Shown piece after piece: positions 1-8,406 of a stretch of DNA of 64,000 nt. The position numbers and the translations under genes are program-made. The notes beneath the pieces are model-generated. The model had not been told where the DNA came from and made no database searches. It saw nothing but the letters and a program-made list of their open reading frames with translations. Every line of letters starts with the position of its first letter. The first letter of the stretch is position 1. The DNA lies in assembly GCA_019058275.1 (NCBI GenBank), contig JAHLVW010000036.1, forward strand, positions 89,322 to 153,321. The letters are read 5' to 3'. Source of the DNA: Candidatus Heimdallarchaeota archaeon (GTDB taxonomy: Archaea; Asgardarchaeota; Heimdallarchaeia; JABLTI01).

Positions 1-11
1 TTCATCAAGTC

Positions 12-467
12 TTATGGAAATAAATCTATTACAATTTTAACTGCATCAACAACAAATTTTGGGCAGATTGTACTAAAAATTCCTTCATCGTTTCCCTTCT
101 GGCGAGCATCAGGATTTGTCATATCGAATCCAACAAGTTCATTACAAATTGGCGTATCATGAATTTCACTGAATTTCTCAATTAACTCAGCAGTTGATTT
201 GTATGTTGCAGCTTTAAGTTCTGATCTGTCATCAATTGTTTGTTCATGTATAACTCCTATAGCCATAATTGCTCCAGTTAAGGTCCCACATATTTCACCT
301 CTACGACTAATACCTCCACCAAATCCTGCAGCAACCATAGGAGCTTCGTTAAAATATAATCCCTTGTGCTCAAGTACTGTTCTTAAAACTGCTTGTGCAC
401 AATTATATCCAGTAGCGAAGTAATCTTTAGCTATTTTTTCAATATCATCTGTCATCTTGTAACTCAA
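12..467 (-). CDS. C_GCAxxG_C_C family redox-active protein
   Basis: A 151-residue protein of the C_GCAxxG_C_C family, small proteins with conserved cysteines thought to be redox active; no reaction is established. Visible motifs are GYNCAQAV near the N terminus, the glycine-rich GFGGGISRRGEICG with a second cysteine, PICNEL, and ICPKFV near the C terminus, which gives the usual cysteine spacing. No signal peptide or membrane segment is seen, so it is probably cytosolic. The listed start is TTG; an ATG twelve bases further in (455) is an equally good start. It is transcribed in the same direction as the PAP2 gene upstream, 47 bp away. Confidence 0.8.
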   Translation of the reverse strand: MSYKMTDDIEKIAKDYFATGYNCAQAVLRTVLEHKGLYFNEAPMVAAGFGGGISRRGEICGTLTGAIMAIGVIHEQTIDDRSELKAATYKSTAELIEKFSEIHDTPICNELVGFDMTNPDARQKGNDEGIFSTICPKFVVDAVKIVIDLFP

Positions 468-514
468 ACCATAAATCTGTTGATAGTTTTATCACAAAAA
501 TGGTTATAAGTATT

Positions 515-1366
515 TCACTCAAGTGGATTATTTTCTTCCTTTTCAACTTTTTTTGGTTTGAGATACATGTAGTAATAGAGAATAGCAAATGCTAATAATC
601 CCATGCCTGTTGAAAAGAGAACATCTGAAGCAAAATGGGCTCCCACAACAACTCGAGAGCAAGCAACAAAAAAGCCCCAAAGGAAAACAAAACCAACAGT
701 AATTATTTTCATAGGATCCTTAGTTTCTTTTTCTCTGACAAGTACAAGTAATGGCAGTACCATCCATCCCATTGCAGTATGCCCTGATGGAAAACTCATA
801 TGACGTATAGTTGGTTCGGGTGGTAAATACCAAGGAGTATAAAATTCAAATCCCATGTCTACTAAATCTCTAAAACGAACACGCCCACAAAGCAATTTGG
901 TAATTTGAACAAAGCCTAATGGATTTATTATCGATAGTAGTAAAACTAACCATGCGAATTTTTTGTAATTATTCAAGTCTCTATTTAACTCTAAAAATGA
1001 AAAAATTAAAACTGAACCAGCAATAGATCCACAAATAGTGGCTGCTTTGGGAGTATAATCAAATAAGAAGTAAATCATCAAGGTAATTCCAATTGCACTT
1101 ATAACAAAAGCTGGTATTTTTTGCATTTTAGTTTTCTTAATAAAGCTACCAAAAAGCACTGCAATTGATATGCCAATTAATCCAAATCCTGGTGTTTCTC
1201 CATAATCCGCTCCAAAATTTCCCCACCATGATTCAAAATTAACAACTGCATTAGAAATTTGAAGATCATATATACCAAAAACAATAGCAAGAATAATCCA
1301 AGGAATGAATATTGCCAATAAGGCAATTAAAAGAAATTGCTGTCGCTTATTTTCCAAAACATTCAT
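515..1366 (-). CDS. PAP2 superfamily membrane phosphatase
   Basis: Integral membrane phosphatase of the PAP2/phosphatidic-acid-phosphatase type, expected to remove phosphate from a lipid phosphate at the membrane. The three signature blocks are present: K157...R164 (KLLCGRVRF, with Phe where the family usually has Pro), PSGH at 193-196, and SRVVVGAHFASD at 237-248 with the catalytic His. Roughly six hydrophobic helices surround them. The substrate cannot be read from sequence; isoprenoid or dolichyl diphosphate is possible. The C-terminal tail is charged. The first 35 codons and the upstream region are duplicated about 1.26 kb away (see the pseudogene at 2524). Confidence 0.85.
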   Translation of the reverse strand: MNVLENKRQQFLLIALLAIFIPWIILAIVFGIYDLQISNAVVNFESWWGNFGADYGETPGFGLIGISIAVLFGSFIKKTKMQKIPAFVISAIGITLMIYFLFDYTPKAATICGSIAGSVLIFSFLELNRDLNNYKKFAWLVLLLSIINPLGFVQITKLLCGRVRFRDLVDMGFEFYTPWYLPPEPTIRHMSFPSGHTAMGWMVLPLLVLVREKETKDPMKIITVGFVFLWGFFVACSRVVVGAHFASDVLFSTGMGLLAFAILYYYMYLKPKKVEKEENNPLE

Positions 1367-1467
1367 TCTTATAATTCAGTAATATCTGACATATTTAGGT
1401 TTTGAAACAAGAAAAAAACTAGTAAATCTTAATCGTCTGATAAGTCAACAGCAATTCTAAGTTTAGC
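1255..1467. repeat. Long direct repeat, copy A
   Basis: About 210 bp that recurs at 2520-2731 in the same orientation, roughly 80% identical by eye. This copy holds the 5' end of the intact PAP2 gene, its leader, and a short remnant of the last codons of the small membrane protein gene (minus strand reads KLRIAVDLSDD then stop, compared with AKPRVPIDLSED in the intact gene). The run TTATTTTCCAAAACATTCAT is identical in both copies. Confidence 0.8.
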
Positions 1468-1565
1468 ATGTTGTCAATTTTTTGGGAAATTCCCAAAGCA
1501 AATCAAGAGATAAATAAATATAGTGCACTGCTTTTTCATAAGACAGAAATTGCTGTACAAAGTGT

Positions 1566-2495
1566 GTGAACTCAGTGGGTAAGAAACAGGAAGAAAAACT
1601 CGAAGCTTTAAAGTCTAATTTTGAACGTAGTGCAACAGAACAATATATTCAGGTTAATGATGGAAATCAATTGAGGGTACTTTCCTTTATTAGGGAAGAA
1701 CAAACTGTAAATGAAATTGAAGTTATGTTTATACCAGGTTTATTAACGATTTTTCCTCGCTGGGAAAAGGTGGTCAAAGAGTTAAACAAACACTATACAG
1801 TTCATTATATTGAGAGCCGAGAGAAAATCTCTAGTAAACTCCTAAAAAGAGCATCTCTTGATCTGCGAAAAATTTGGAAGGATCTTTCAAACATCGAAAA
1901 AACTCTTGGTTTGGACAAGAAAAGATATATTACAATCTCAAGCTCAATGGGTGGATCTATGATTATTGAGAATTTAGCAACAAATGAGTTATCACCCATA
2001 GGTTCAATACTAATTGGTCCTGGTGTTAAGGTTCACTTTCCTAAATGGGTTCCCATATTTCTCCATGTCTTTCCAGCATTTGGCATGCGAATGTTAAAAC
2101 CACTCATTCGATGGTATCTTAGAACTTTTACAGTTGATGCTAAGAAAGAACCTAAACAAGCTAAACAATATACACGTTCTGTGAATGAAGCAGACATGCC
2201 TAAACTCAGAAAATGGATAATTAAGAATGCTAACAAATACAATGGATGGCATCTTTTACCTAAAATCGAAGATAGGATAATACTAATAGCTGCTTCAACT
2301 GATAAAGTTCACAAAAGTGACTTCTCAGCTAAAGTATCTGAAGCATTGTCTAATTGCACCTATGTTGATCTCGGAACCAATGAAGCAGCTCATGACACTC
2401 CTCTCGTTGAATTAGCAATAGAATTTACTAATGAACTTCAGGGTATAGGTCCAAAAGTTGTAGAACGTGATTTATTAAGTAGAGATAAGTATTAG
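1566..2495 (+). CDS. Alpha/beta hydrolase family protein
   Basis: A 309-residue cytosolic alpha/beta hydrolase. MFIPGLLTIFPRW (about 54-66) resembles the HG/oxyanion region, and the nucleophile elbow is SSSMG at 125-129, where Ser replaces the first Gly of GxSxG and S127 is the likely nucleophile. The Asp is probably in AASTDKVHKSD and the His in NEAAHDTP. Substrate unknown. The start is GTG; the ribosome binding site is weak. The gene lies on the opposite strand between the two copies of the 210-bp direct repeat, so it separates the halves of a duplicated PAP2 locus. Confidence 0.7.
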   Translation: MNSVGKKQEEKLEALKSNFERSATEQYIQVNDGNQLRVLSFIREEQTVNEIEVMFIPGLLTIFPRWEKVVKELNKHYTVHYIESREKISSKLLKRASLDLRKIWKDLSNIEKTLGLDKKRYITISSSMGGSMIIENLATNELSPIGSILIGPGVKVHFPKWVPIFLHVFPAFGMRMLKPLIRWYLRTFTVDAKKEPKQAKQYTRSVNEADMPKLRKWIIKNANKYNGWHLLPKIEDRIILIAASTDKVHKSDFSAKVSEALSNCTYVDLGTNEAAHDTPLVELAIEFTNELQGIGPKVVERDLLSRDKY

Positions 2496-2519
2496 GGTGC
2501 AGAAGATACAAAGTAAACG

Positions 2520-2731
2520 AAATTTAAAAATCATATACACCAAAATCAATTGCCAGAACAATCCAAGGAATAAATATTGCCAATAAGCTAATCAATAGAA
2601 ACAGTTGTTGCTTATTTTCCAAAACATTCATTCTTATAATTCAGCAATATCTTGCATATTTAGGATTTTTATTAAAAAAATGATTAATGTATCTTAATCT
2701 TCTGAAAGGTCAATAGGAACTCTAGGTTTAG
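2520..2731. repeat. Long direct repeat, copy B
   Basis: Second copy of the repeat at 1255-1467. It contains a truncated start of a PAP2 gene, the leader, and the 3' end of the intact 76-residue membrane protein gene. Identity stops at both ends, which fits an old tandem duplication followed by deletion. Confidence 0.8.
2524..2631 (-). pseudogene. Truncated 5' copy of the PAP2 phosphatase gene
   Basis: Reading the minus strand from the ATG at 2631 gives 35 codons (MNVLENKQQLFLLISLLAIF and on to FGVYDF), nearly identical to residues 1-35 of the intact PAP2 protein (MNVLENKRQQFLLIALLAIF ...), then a TAA. None of the phosphatase signature blocks follow. This is a gene fragment left by duplication, not a functional gene. 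Confidence 0.8.
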
Positions 2732-2924
2732 CTGGACCAAACAAACGTAAAGCGTAACTAACTAGAATTAATAAAATCAATATACTAAGTGTTAAGTAAA
2801 TGTAGTTGTAGAGTTCTGAAGGATTAGCAAAAATTCGTATAATGCTGATAATTAAACCTGGAACGGTTACTACTGCGATTAATAACATCATGAGTAATAT
2901 TGATTTTAGTGTTGCTTGTACCAA
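2694..2924 (-). CDS. Small two-helix membrane protein
   Basis: A 76-residue protein with two clear hydrophobic helices (about 8-31 and 41-62) and a short charged C-terminal tail ending in DLSED. No family recognised. It sits immediately upstream of the truncated PAP2 copy on the same strand, and a remnant of its last codons precedes the intact PAP2 gene, so the two were probably an ancestral pair. Conservation through the duplication argues that the reading frame was real. Function unknown. Confidence 0.55.
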   Translation of the reverse strand: MVQATLKSILLMMLLIAVVTVPGLIISIIRIFANPSELYNYIYLTLSILILLILVSYALRLFGPAKPRVPIDLSED

Positions 2925-2979
2925 GTACTTCCTCTCAAATATATAATAAAGAAAACTTATCTTTAATATTATTGCCTAA

Positions 2980-3287
2980 TCAATCACTTGTTTTCTTATC
3001 CAGAATTTCTTGTAGCATAACAGCTAATTCTTGAGTGCAAGAGCTTGCTCTTCTGCAACCAGCTTCTTTTAGCTCATCAATAGGAATATCTTCTGCTTTC
3101 TTGTCTCTAATCAATATAGACATTGATTTATTATGACCTATACAACCTTTCTTACCTTCAATTGTAAGATTTCTTATGATAGTTTTTCCTACATCTTCTT
3201 CTATTTCAAAAATAAATTCTGTTTTACAGGTATCTGTTCCTTCTGCTGGTTTGAAGTATGAGTATAGATTTTACCCAATACATTCAT
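2980..3287 (-). pseudogene. TSCPD-domain protein gene with a frameshift near its start
   Basis: Not in the ORF track. The minus strand encodes about 95 residues that match the TSCPD domain, the Cys-rich domain found alone or at the C terminus of NrdJ-type ribonucleotide reductases: KKGCIGHNKSMSILI, then EAGCRRASSCTQELAVMLQ at the end. The domain frame has no start codon before a TAA at 3271-3273. An ATG at 3287 (MNVLGK) lies in another frame and would join it if one A were restored in an A-run (GGTAAAAT to GGTAAAAAT). It is either a recent pseudogene or a homopolymer sequencing error. Confidence 0.6.
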
Positions 3288-3574
3288 CTCTTTAATTTCT
3301 AGTTCTTTCAAATGATTTAATCTTTAAATAAATGGTTACTTAGATTGTAAAAGTGGTGATAAGTTTACATCAACTCTTACATGATTTTTTTCAATAATTT
3401 AGGGATTGTAATCTATCATTAAATGGTATGTGTTTGGCATTCTTGCTCCAATATTGATCAATGTTACCAATTTGAAATTAAGTGAAGGGTATATTTGTTC
3501 AGTAAAATTAGTACTATTATTCAACAAAACATTTAATAATGTTCAGCTTAAATAGGTATTTGTGAGATGAAATA

Positions 3575-4441
3575 ATGATGGAAAATTTCGATGATAGAAA
3601 TGATATCGAACTAACAAAAGTTCCATTGGATGATTTAGCAAATATCTTAAGTGCTATTGCAAACAAAAGCAGACTGCAATTAATCGAAGCGTTATTTGAA
3701 GGTCCTAAGGAATTTAGTGAGTTGAAAGAAGTTGTCAAGCTGAGTAAAACAGCACTAGCTCATCATCTGGAGAAATTGGTTCAATTTGGGATAATCAAGA
3801 ATGTTGGTAGAGGGAAGTATAAGATAAATGATGATGGAAAAGAGCTTTTCATAACTGTGAAAGATGTTTACTTTAATTTAGAAGTAAGGAAAAAAATGAA
3901 TGCTAAAAGAAAAGCAGATCATATACAGCAAATGTATTCTTCACGTCATAAAGATGAATTGAAATTTGAATTCATACGTCTTTTACCTATGAGAGTCATT
4001 AGTTTTCATGCTGTAAGTGATACACCAGAAAATGATGCTTGGATAAAGCTTCGCTCTTGGGCTGAACCAAGGGGTTATTTTGAAGATTTAGATAATCATC
4101 CCATATATGGTTTTAATAATCCTAATCCACGACTAGGAGAAAAGGTATACGGTTATGAGTTCTGGCTTGTTGTAGAACCTGATTATGAAACAGATGATGT
4201 TACTGTTAAGGATGTTCCAGAATCATTTAACGTTGTGACTAGATGCCATGTAGAAGATCCAATGAAAGATATTCCAAAAGCATGGGGAAAATTGCTTGAT
4301 TGGATAAAAACCAATAATGTAAAATTTGCTGGAAAATGTGGTTTGGAGAAGGTCATCGATTCAAGTCATTCTAGTGGGGAGTTTATTCTTGATATCTATA
4401 TCCCTATTGTTGAGAGCAGTATCCCAAGAAATTTGAAGTGA
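3575..4441 (+). CDS. Transcription regulator: ArsR-type winged helix plus GyrI-like effector domain
   Basis: A 288-residue cytosolic regulator. Residues about 15-85 form an ArsR-type winged helix (AIANKSRLQLIEALFEGPKE, then KTALAHHLEKLVQFGII). The C-terminal 150 residues resemble the GyrI-like/AraC effector-binding fold that binds small, often aromatic or cationic, ligands (RVISFHAVSDTPENDAW, YGYEFWLVVEPD). It is the first gene of a cassette: its last base pairs overlap the nucleotidyltransferase start (GTGA) and uvrA follows. A ligand-responsive regulator of the two downstream genes is the natural reading, but the ligand is unknown. ATG occurs twice in tandem at 3575 and 3578. Confidence 0.75.
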   Translation: MMENFDDRNDIELTKVPLDDLANILSAIANKSRLQLIEALFEGPKEFSELKEVVKLSKTALAHHLEKLVQFGIIKNVGRGKYKINDDGKELFITVKDVYFNLEVRKKMNAKRKADHIQQMYSSRHKDELKFEFIRLLPMRVISFHAVSDTPENDAWIKLRSWAEPRGYFEDLDNHPIYGFNNPNPRLGEKVYGYEFWLVVEPDYETDDVTVKDVPESFNVVTRCHVEDPMKDIPKAWGKLLDWIKTNNVKFAGKCGLEKVIDSSHSSGEFILDIYIPIVESSIPRNLK

Positions 4442-5385
4442 TTATTATGCCAGAAGATATTGTTGTTAGGAAACAATTCGAAGAAGCTCTTGAAGCTTTT
4501 ATTGAACAAGTAAAACAAGATGAGAGTATAACTGCTGCTTTATTATTCGGTAGTTTAGTAAAGGGTACAGTATGGAAGAAATCAGATATTGATTTAGTTT
4601 TAATAACTAAAGATCAGAAAACACCACTTCGAGATTTTTGGTTGATGGATGAAGACATAAACATTCAAGTTACAGTTTTTACAAGGAATTCATTCATTAG
4701 ACACCAGCAAAGGTCTTTACAGGGTTCTGGTACACACCATGTATTAACTACTAGCAAAGTCTTGTTTTCTAATGATGAAACCTTAGATGAGTTTATTGAG
4801 AGTATGAAGCAAGTAGGAAGGCGTGATTTTGAGATTGAGATACTTAGGATAATAAATATGGTAATTGGTGATTTAGAAAAAGCAGAAAAATATCTTACCG
4901 TTAATGATGATGTCCTCCAAAGCTACTTGTTTATCACTCGATTACTTGATAGATTTGCTTCAGTTATTGTTATGCTAAATGATGAAATACCTGGAAGAGA
5001 ATCTGTAGAACAAGCTATGAAATTTGAACCGGATTTGTTCAATGAAATATATTCACAAGTGATTATCTGTAAAACAGACAAAAAGACCATGTCTAAAATT
5101 ATTTCTAGAATAAGAAAGTATCTTGAAGATAAAACTCCCATCATTTTCAAGCCTATTATCGATTATATGAAAAAGGAAAGCACTTTTCGAAGTGTAACTG
5201 ATATTGCTAATTTTCTTGATGATAAAGTAAAAACATCTTGGTGGCAGATTGCTGCTATGGCACTAGGTAATTGGTTAGTCGAACTAGGTTACTTAGAGAG
5301 ATCTCCATGTCCTACTAGGTTAACATTAAGAAGTCATCATGAAGTAAACGAAATTGGTTATTATTTTATTGGAGATGAAATATAA
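4438..5385 (+). CDS. MNT-type nucleotidyltransferase domain protein
   Basis: A 315-residue protein. The N-terminal domain carries the polymerase-beta-type nucleotidyltransferase motif: LLFGSLVKGTVWKKSDIDLV, with Gly-Ser and the metal-binding Asp pair. The rest is mostly helical (about 110-315) and ends in a winged-helix-like segment; I do not recognise it. Such domains transfer AMP or another nucleotide to a drug, tRNA or protein; the target here is unknown. The start overlaps the upstream stop by four bases (GTG at 4438), with an ATG at 4447 as alternative, and the stop overlaps the uvrA start by one base, which indicates translational coupling. Confidence 0.7.
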   Translation: MIIMPEDIVVRKQFEEALEAFIEQVKQDESITAALLFGSLVKGTVWKKSDIDLVLITKDQKTPLRDFWLMDEDINIQVTVFTRNSFIRHQQRSLQGSGTHHVLTTSKVLFSNDETLDEFIESMKQVGRRDFEIEILRIINMVIGDLEKAEKYLTVNDDVLQSYLFITRLLDRFASVIVMLNDEIPGRESVEQAMKFEPDLFNEIYSQVIICKTDKKTMSKIISRIRKYLEDKTPIIFKPIIDYMKKESTFRSVTDIANFLDDKVKTSWWQIAAMALGNWLVELGYLERSPCPTRLTLRSHHEVNEIGYYFIGDEI

Positions 5386-8276
5386 TGAAAAATTACATAG
5401 AAATTATTGGTGCAAAAGAAAATAATCTAAAGAATGTCACTGTAAAGATTCCTCGAGATAAATTTACTGTGGTAACTGGTGTATCCAGATCTGGGAAATC
5501 CTCACTAGCATTTGATGTATTATATGCTGAAGGACAAAGAAGATTCTTAGAGACTCTTTCAGCTTATGCTAGATCTCGAGTTCCACAAATGAAAAGACCT
5601 GATGTTCAATTTATCAAAGGATTATCTCCAATTGTAAGTATAGATCAAAAACGAGGTATAAGTAATCCTAGATCAACAGTTGGTAGTTTAACAGATGTGG
5701 GAAGCTATGTTAGGTTACTATATTCAGTTATAGGAGATGCGTATTGTCCTTATTGCGATCATCAGATTAGTATCAAAACAGCTGGTCAATTAGCTGATGA
5801 AATTGGATCTTTACCAGAAGGAGCTATTATAGAGGTTCGTTCTATTCTCTTCAAAGTTTATGGAGAAGATTATCAGTATTTACTCGATCAAATAAGAAAT
5901 CATGGTTATAGACGCTTTAGGATTAATAATGAAGTATTTGACATAGGAAAAGAGATTGAATTAGATGCAGATAATGACTATCAAATAGAAGCGATTATTG
6001 ACAAATTTACTGTTAAGGGAGATATCTATAAGCAAATTATCGAAACAATCGAAAATGCATTTTTCATTGGTCAGAAATTAATTATTATAGAGGTATTAAA
6101 TTCAAAAGAGATTAAGGTTGATTTGAAGGATTTCTTTAGTTTCATGTGTCCGGAACATCATACTGTTTGTGGTGAATTATTACCTTGGTTTTTCACATCA
6201 AATGATCCTGAAAGTGCTTGTGTGACATGTGCTGGATTAGGCACTCAATTTAGAGCTTCTCCATTCTTAATTGTGAATGATGAAAATAAAACTATAAGAG
6301 ATGGAGCATTAGATACCAGAATCTTTAATTTTAGTCAGAAAACATACAAGCGATTCAATAATATGGATGGAGTTATGATGCATAGTTTAGCAGAACATTA
6401 TAACTTCAGCTGGGATGATACATTCAAGGATTTACCTGAAAAAATACGAAATATTCTTTTTTATGGTTCAGAAGGTGAGAAGATAGAAATAATCATTCCT
6501 CCTGATGCCCCTATTCAAGATGATAAAAATAAAGGTAAGCTAGTTGCTTGGGAAGGCTATATTTCTAGAATTGATCGTTGGTACAAAAGAGTCACTAATC
6601 AAAGAACTCCGAAGTCATACGAAGAGGATATGTACAAACGAGTAATGGTAGAACAAACATGCCCTGATTGTAAAGGGTTGAAATTACAAAAACATCGAAC
6701 GTTCATACGCATTAAGAACAAGAGTATATTTGAAGTAAATTCACTGCCTCTAGATGAACTGTTTGAATTTCTTGGGAAATTAGATATCTCTGAGGAAAAA
6801 AAACACCTAGCATTACCTGTTCTTGAGGAAATTAACAAACGACTTAAGGTTATGATTCGAATTGGTTTGGATTACATTAGCTTGAATAGAAGAACAGATA
6901 CACTATCTGGTGGGGAGCTACAAAGAACAAAACTGTCTACACAAATTGGTTCAGAACTAATGGGATTAATGTTTGTTCTTGATGAACCTTCGATTGGTCT
7001 ACATCCCAGAGATTCTCATAAACTGATTACTGTGCTAAAGGAAATGCGCGACCTTGGAAATACAGTCATTGTCATTGAGCATGACGTTGATACAATACAA
7101 GCTGCTGATCATTTAATTGAAATGGGACCTGGTCCAGGAATTTATGGTGGAGAATTGGTAGCTCAAGGCACTATTAATGAAATAATGAATCACAAAACCT
7201 CAATTACTGGTCAGTATTTATCTGGTGTGAAAAAGATAGCTACTCCATCAAAACGAAGAAAATCAAATGGTCATTCGCTGGTAATAAAAGGTGCTCGAGA
7301 AAATAATCTGAAAAATCTGAATGTAAAAATACCTTTAGGGAATTTTGTATGTATAACTGGAGTATCCGGATCTGGAAAAAGCAGTTTGATTCATGAAATC
7401 CTTTACAAGAAACTCTATTCAATATTCAGAGATAAAAGAATCTTACCTGGAAAGCATAATGCAGTTGAAGGAACAGAGTTTTTAGAAGATGTTAGAAATA
7501 TTGATCAAACTCCTATTGGTAGATCAGCCAGATCAAATCCTGCTACTTACATTGGTTTCTTTGATAAAATAAGACGAATATTTACTAATTTAGAAGAATC
7601 AAAAGCAAGAGGTTATAATGTAGGCCATTTTAGCTTCAATGCTAGTACTGGTGGAAGATGTCCAGAATGTAGAGGCTGGGGTAGGATTGTAACACCATTA
7701 CAATATATGGCTGATATTGAATCGATATGTCCTGTCTGCAAAGGAGCACGATTTAGAAAAGAGATTTTAGAAATAAAATACAAGAATAAGACAATTGCTG
7801 ATGTCCTAGATATGAGTGTTGAAGAAGCATTAGAATTTTTTAAAGATGATAACTACCTTGTAAATAAACTAAAAGTGATGAAAGATTTAGGATTAAGTTA
7901 TCTGAAAATCGGACAATCATCCTCAACTATTTCAGGTGGAGAAGCTCAACGAATAAAATTGGCTCAAGAACTAGGCAAAATGAAACGAAGAAAAAACAAT
8001 TTGTATATTTTGGATGAGCCTACTACAGGTTTACATCTAGCAGATATTCAATGTTTACTTGATATTATCAATCGTTTAGTGGATGAAGGAAACACTGTTC
8101 TAGTTGTTGAGCATAATCTTGACGTCATAAAAACGGCTGATCATGTTATTGATCTTGGACCTGAAGGAGGAAAACTAGGTGGCGAGCTTGTTGCACAAGG
8201 AACTCCCGAGGACAATGTAAAAATTTCTTCTTCATACACCGGTCAACATCTACAAAAATTTATTAATGCTTCATAG
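5385..8276 (+). CDS. uvrA: UvrA-family excinuclease ATPase
   Basis: A 963-residue UvrA homolog, the ABC-type ATPase that recognises damaged DNA in nucleotide excision repair. Both nucleotide-binding modules are complete: Walker A GVSRSGKSS (about 32-40) and GVSGSGKSS in the second half, signatures LSGGELQRTKL and ISGGEAQRIKL, and Walker B regions LDEPSIGLHPRD and LDEPTTGLH. Zinc motifs CVTC...CPDC and CPECRGWG...CPVCKG are present. No uvrB or uvrC lies in the window. Its place behind a GyrI-type regulator and a nucleotidyltransferase suggests induction by a DNA-binding compound rather than a housekeeping role; this is inference. It ends TAG followed at once by TGA. Confidence 0.9.
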   Translation: MKNYIEIIGAKENNLKNVTVKIPRDKFTVVTGVSRSGKSSLAFDVLYAEGQRRFLETLSAYARSRVPQMKRPDVQFIKGLSPIVSIDQKRGISNPRSTVGSLTDVGSYVRLLYSVIGDAYCPYCDHQISIKTAGQLADEIGSLPEGAIIEVRSILFKVYGEDYQYLLDQIRNHGYRRFRINNEVFDIGKEIELDADNDYQIEAIIDKFTVKGDIYKQIIETIENAFFIGQKLIIIEVLNSKEIKVDLKDFFSFMCPEHHTVCGELLPWFFTSNDPESACVTCAGLGTQFRASPFLIVNDENKTIRDGALDTRIFNFSQKTYKRFNNMDGVMMHSLAEHYNFSWDDTFKDLPEKIRNILFYGSEGEKIEIIIPPDAPIQDDKNKGKLVAWEGYISRIDRWYKRVTNQRTPKSYEEDMYKRVMVEQTCPDCKGLKLQKHRTFIRIKNKSIFEVNSLPLDELFEFLGKLDISEEKKHLALPVLEEINKRLKVMIRIGLDYISLNRRTDTLSGGELQRTKLSTQIGSELMGLMFVLDEPSIGLHPRDSHKLITVLKEMRDLGNTVIVIEHDVDTIQAADHLIEMGPGPGIYGGELVAQGTINEIMNHKTSITGQYLSGVKKIATPSKRRKSNGHSLVIKGARENNLKNLNVKIPLGNFVCITGVSGSGKSSLIHEILYKKLYSIFRDKRILPGKHNAVEGTEFLEDVRNIDQTPIGRSARSNPATYIGFFDKIRRIFTNLEESKARGYNVGHFSFNASTGGRCPECRGWGRIVTPLQYMADIESICPVCKGARFRKEILEIKYKNKTIADVLDMSVEEALEFFKDDNYLVNKLKVMKDLGLSYLKIGQSSSTISGGEAQRIKLAQELGKMKRRKNNLYILDEPTTGLHLADIQCLLDIINRLVDEGNTVLVVEHNLDVIKTADHVIDLGPEGGKLGGELVAQGTPEDNVKISSSYTGQHLQKFINAS

Positions 8277-8406
8277 TGATTATTCAAAGAATCTCTTATC
8301 AACGTAATTCCATATAACTTAAAGACTTGAAGATTCAAATATAGTTAGAAGTCTGTTTGATTTGAAAAAGGAGTTTTTTATCTCAACAGTAATGGAGTTA
8401 CTAATT

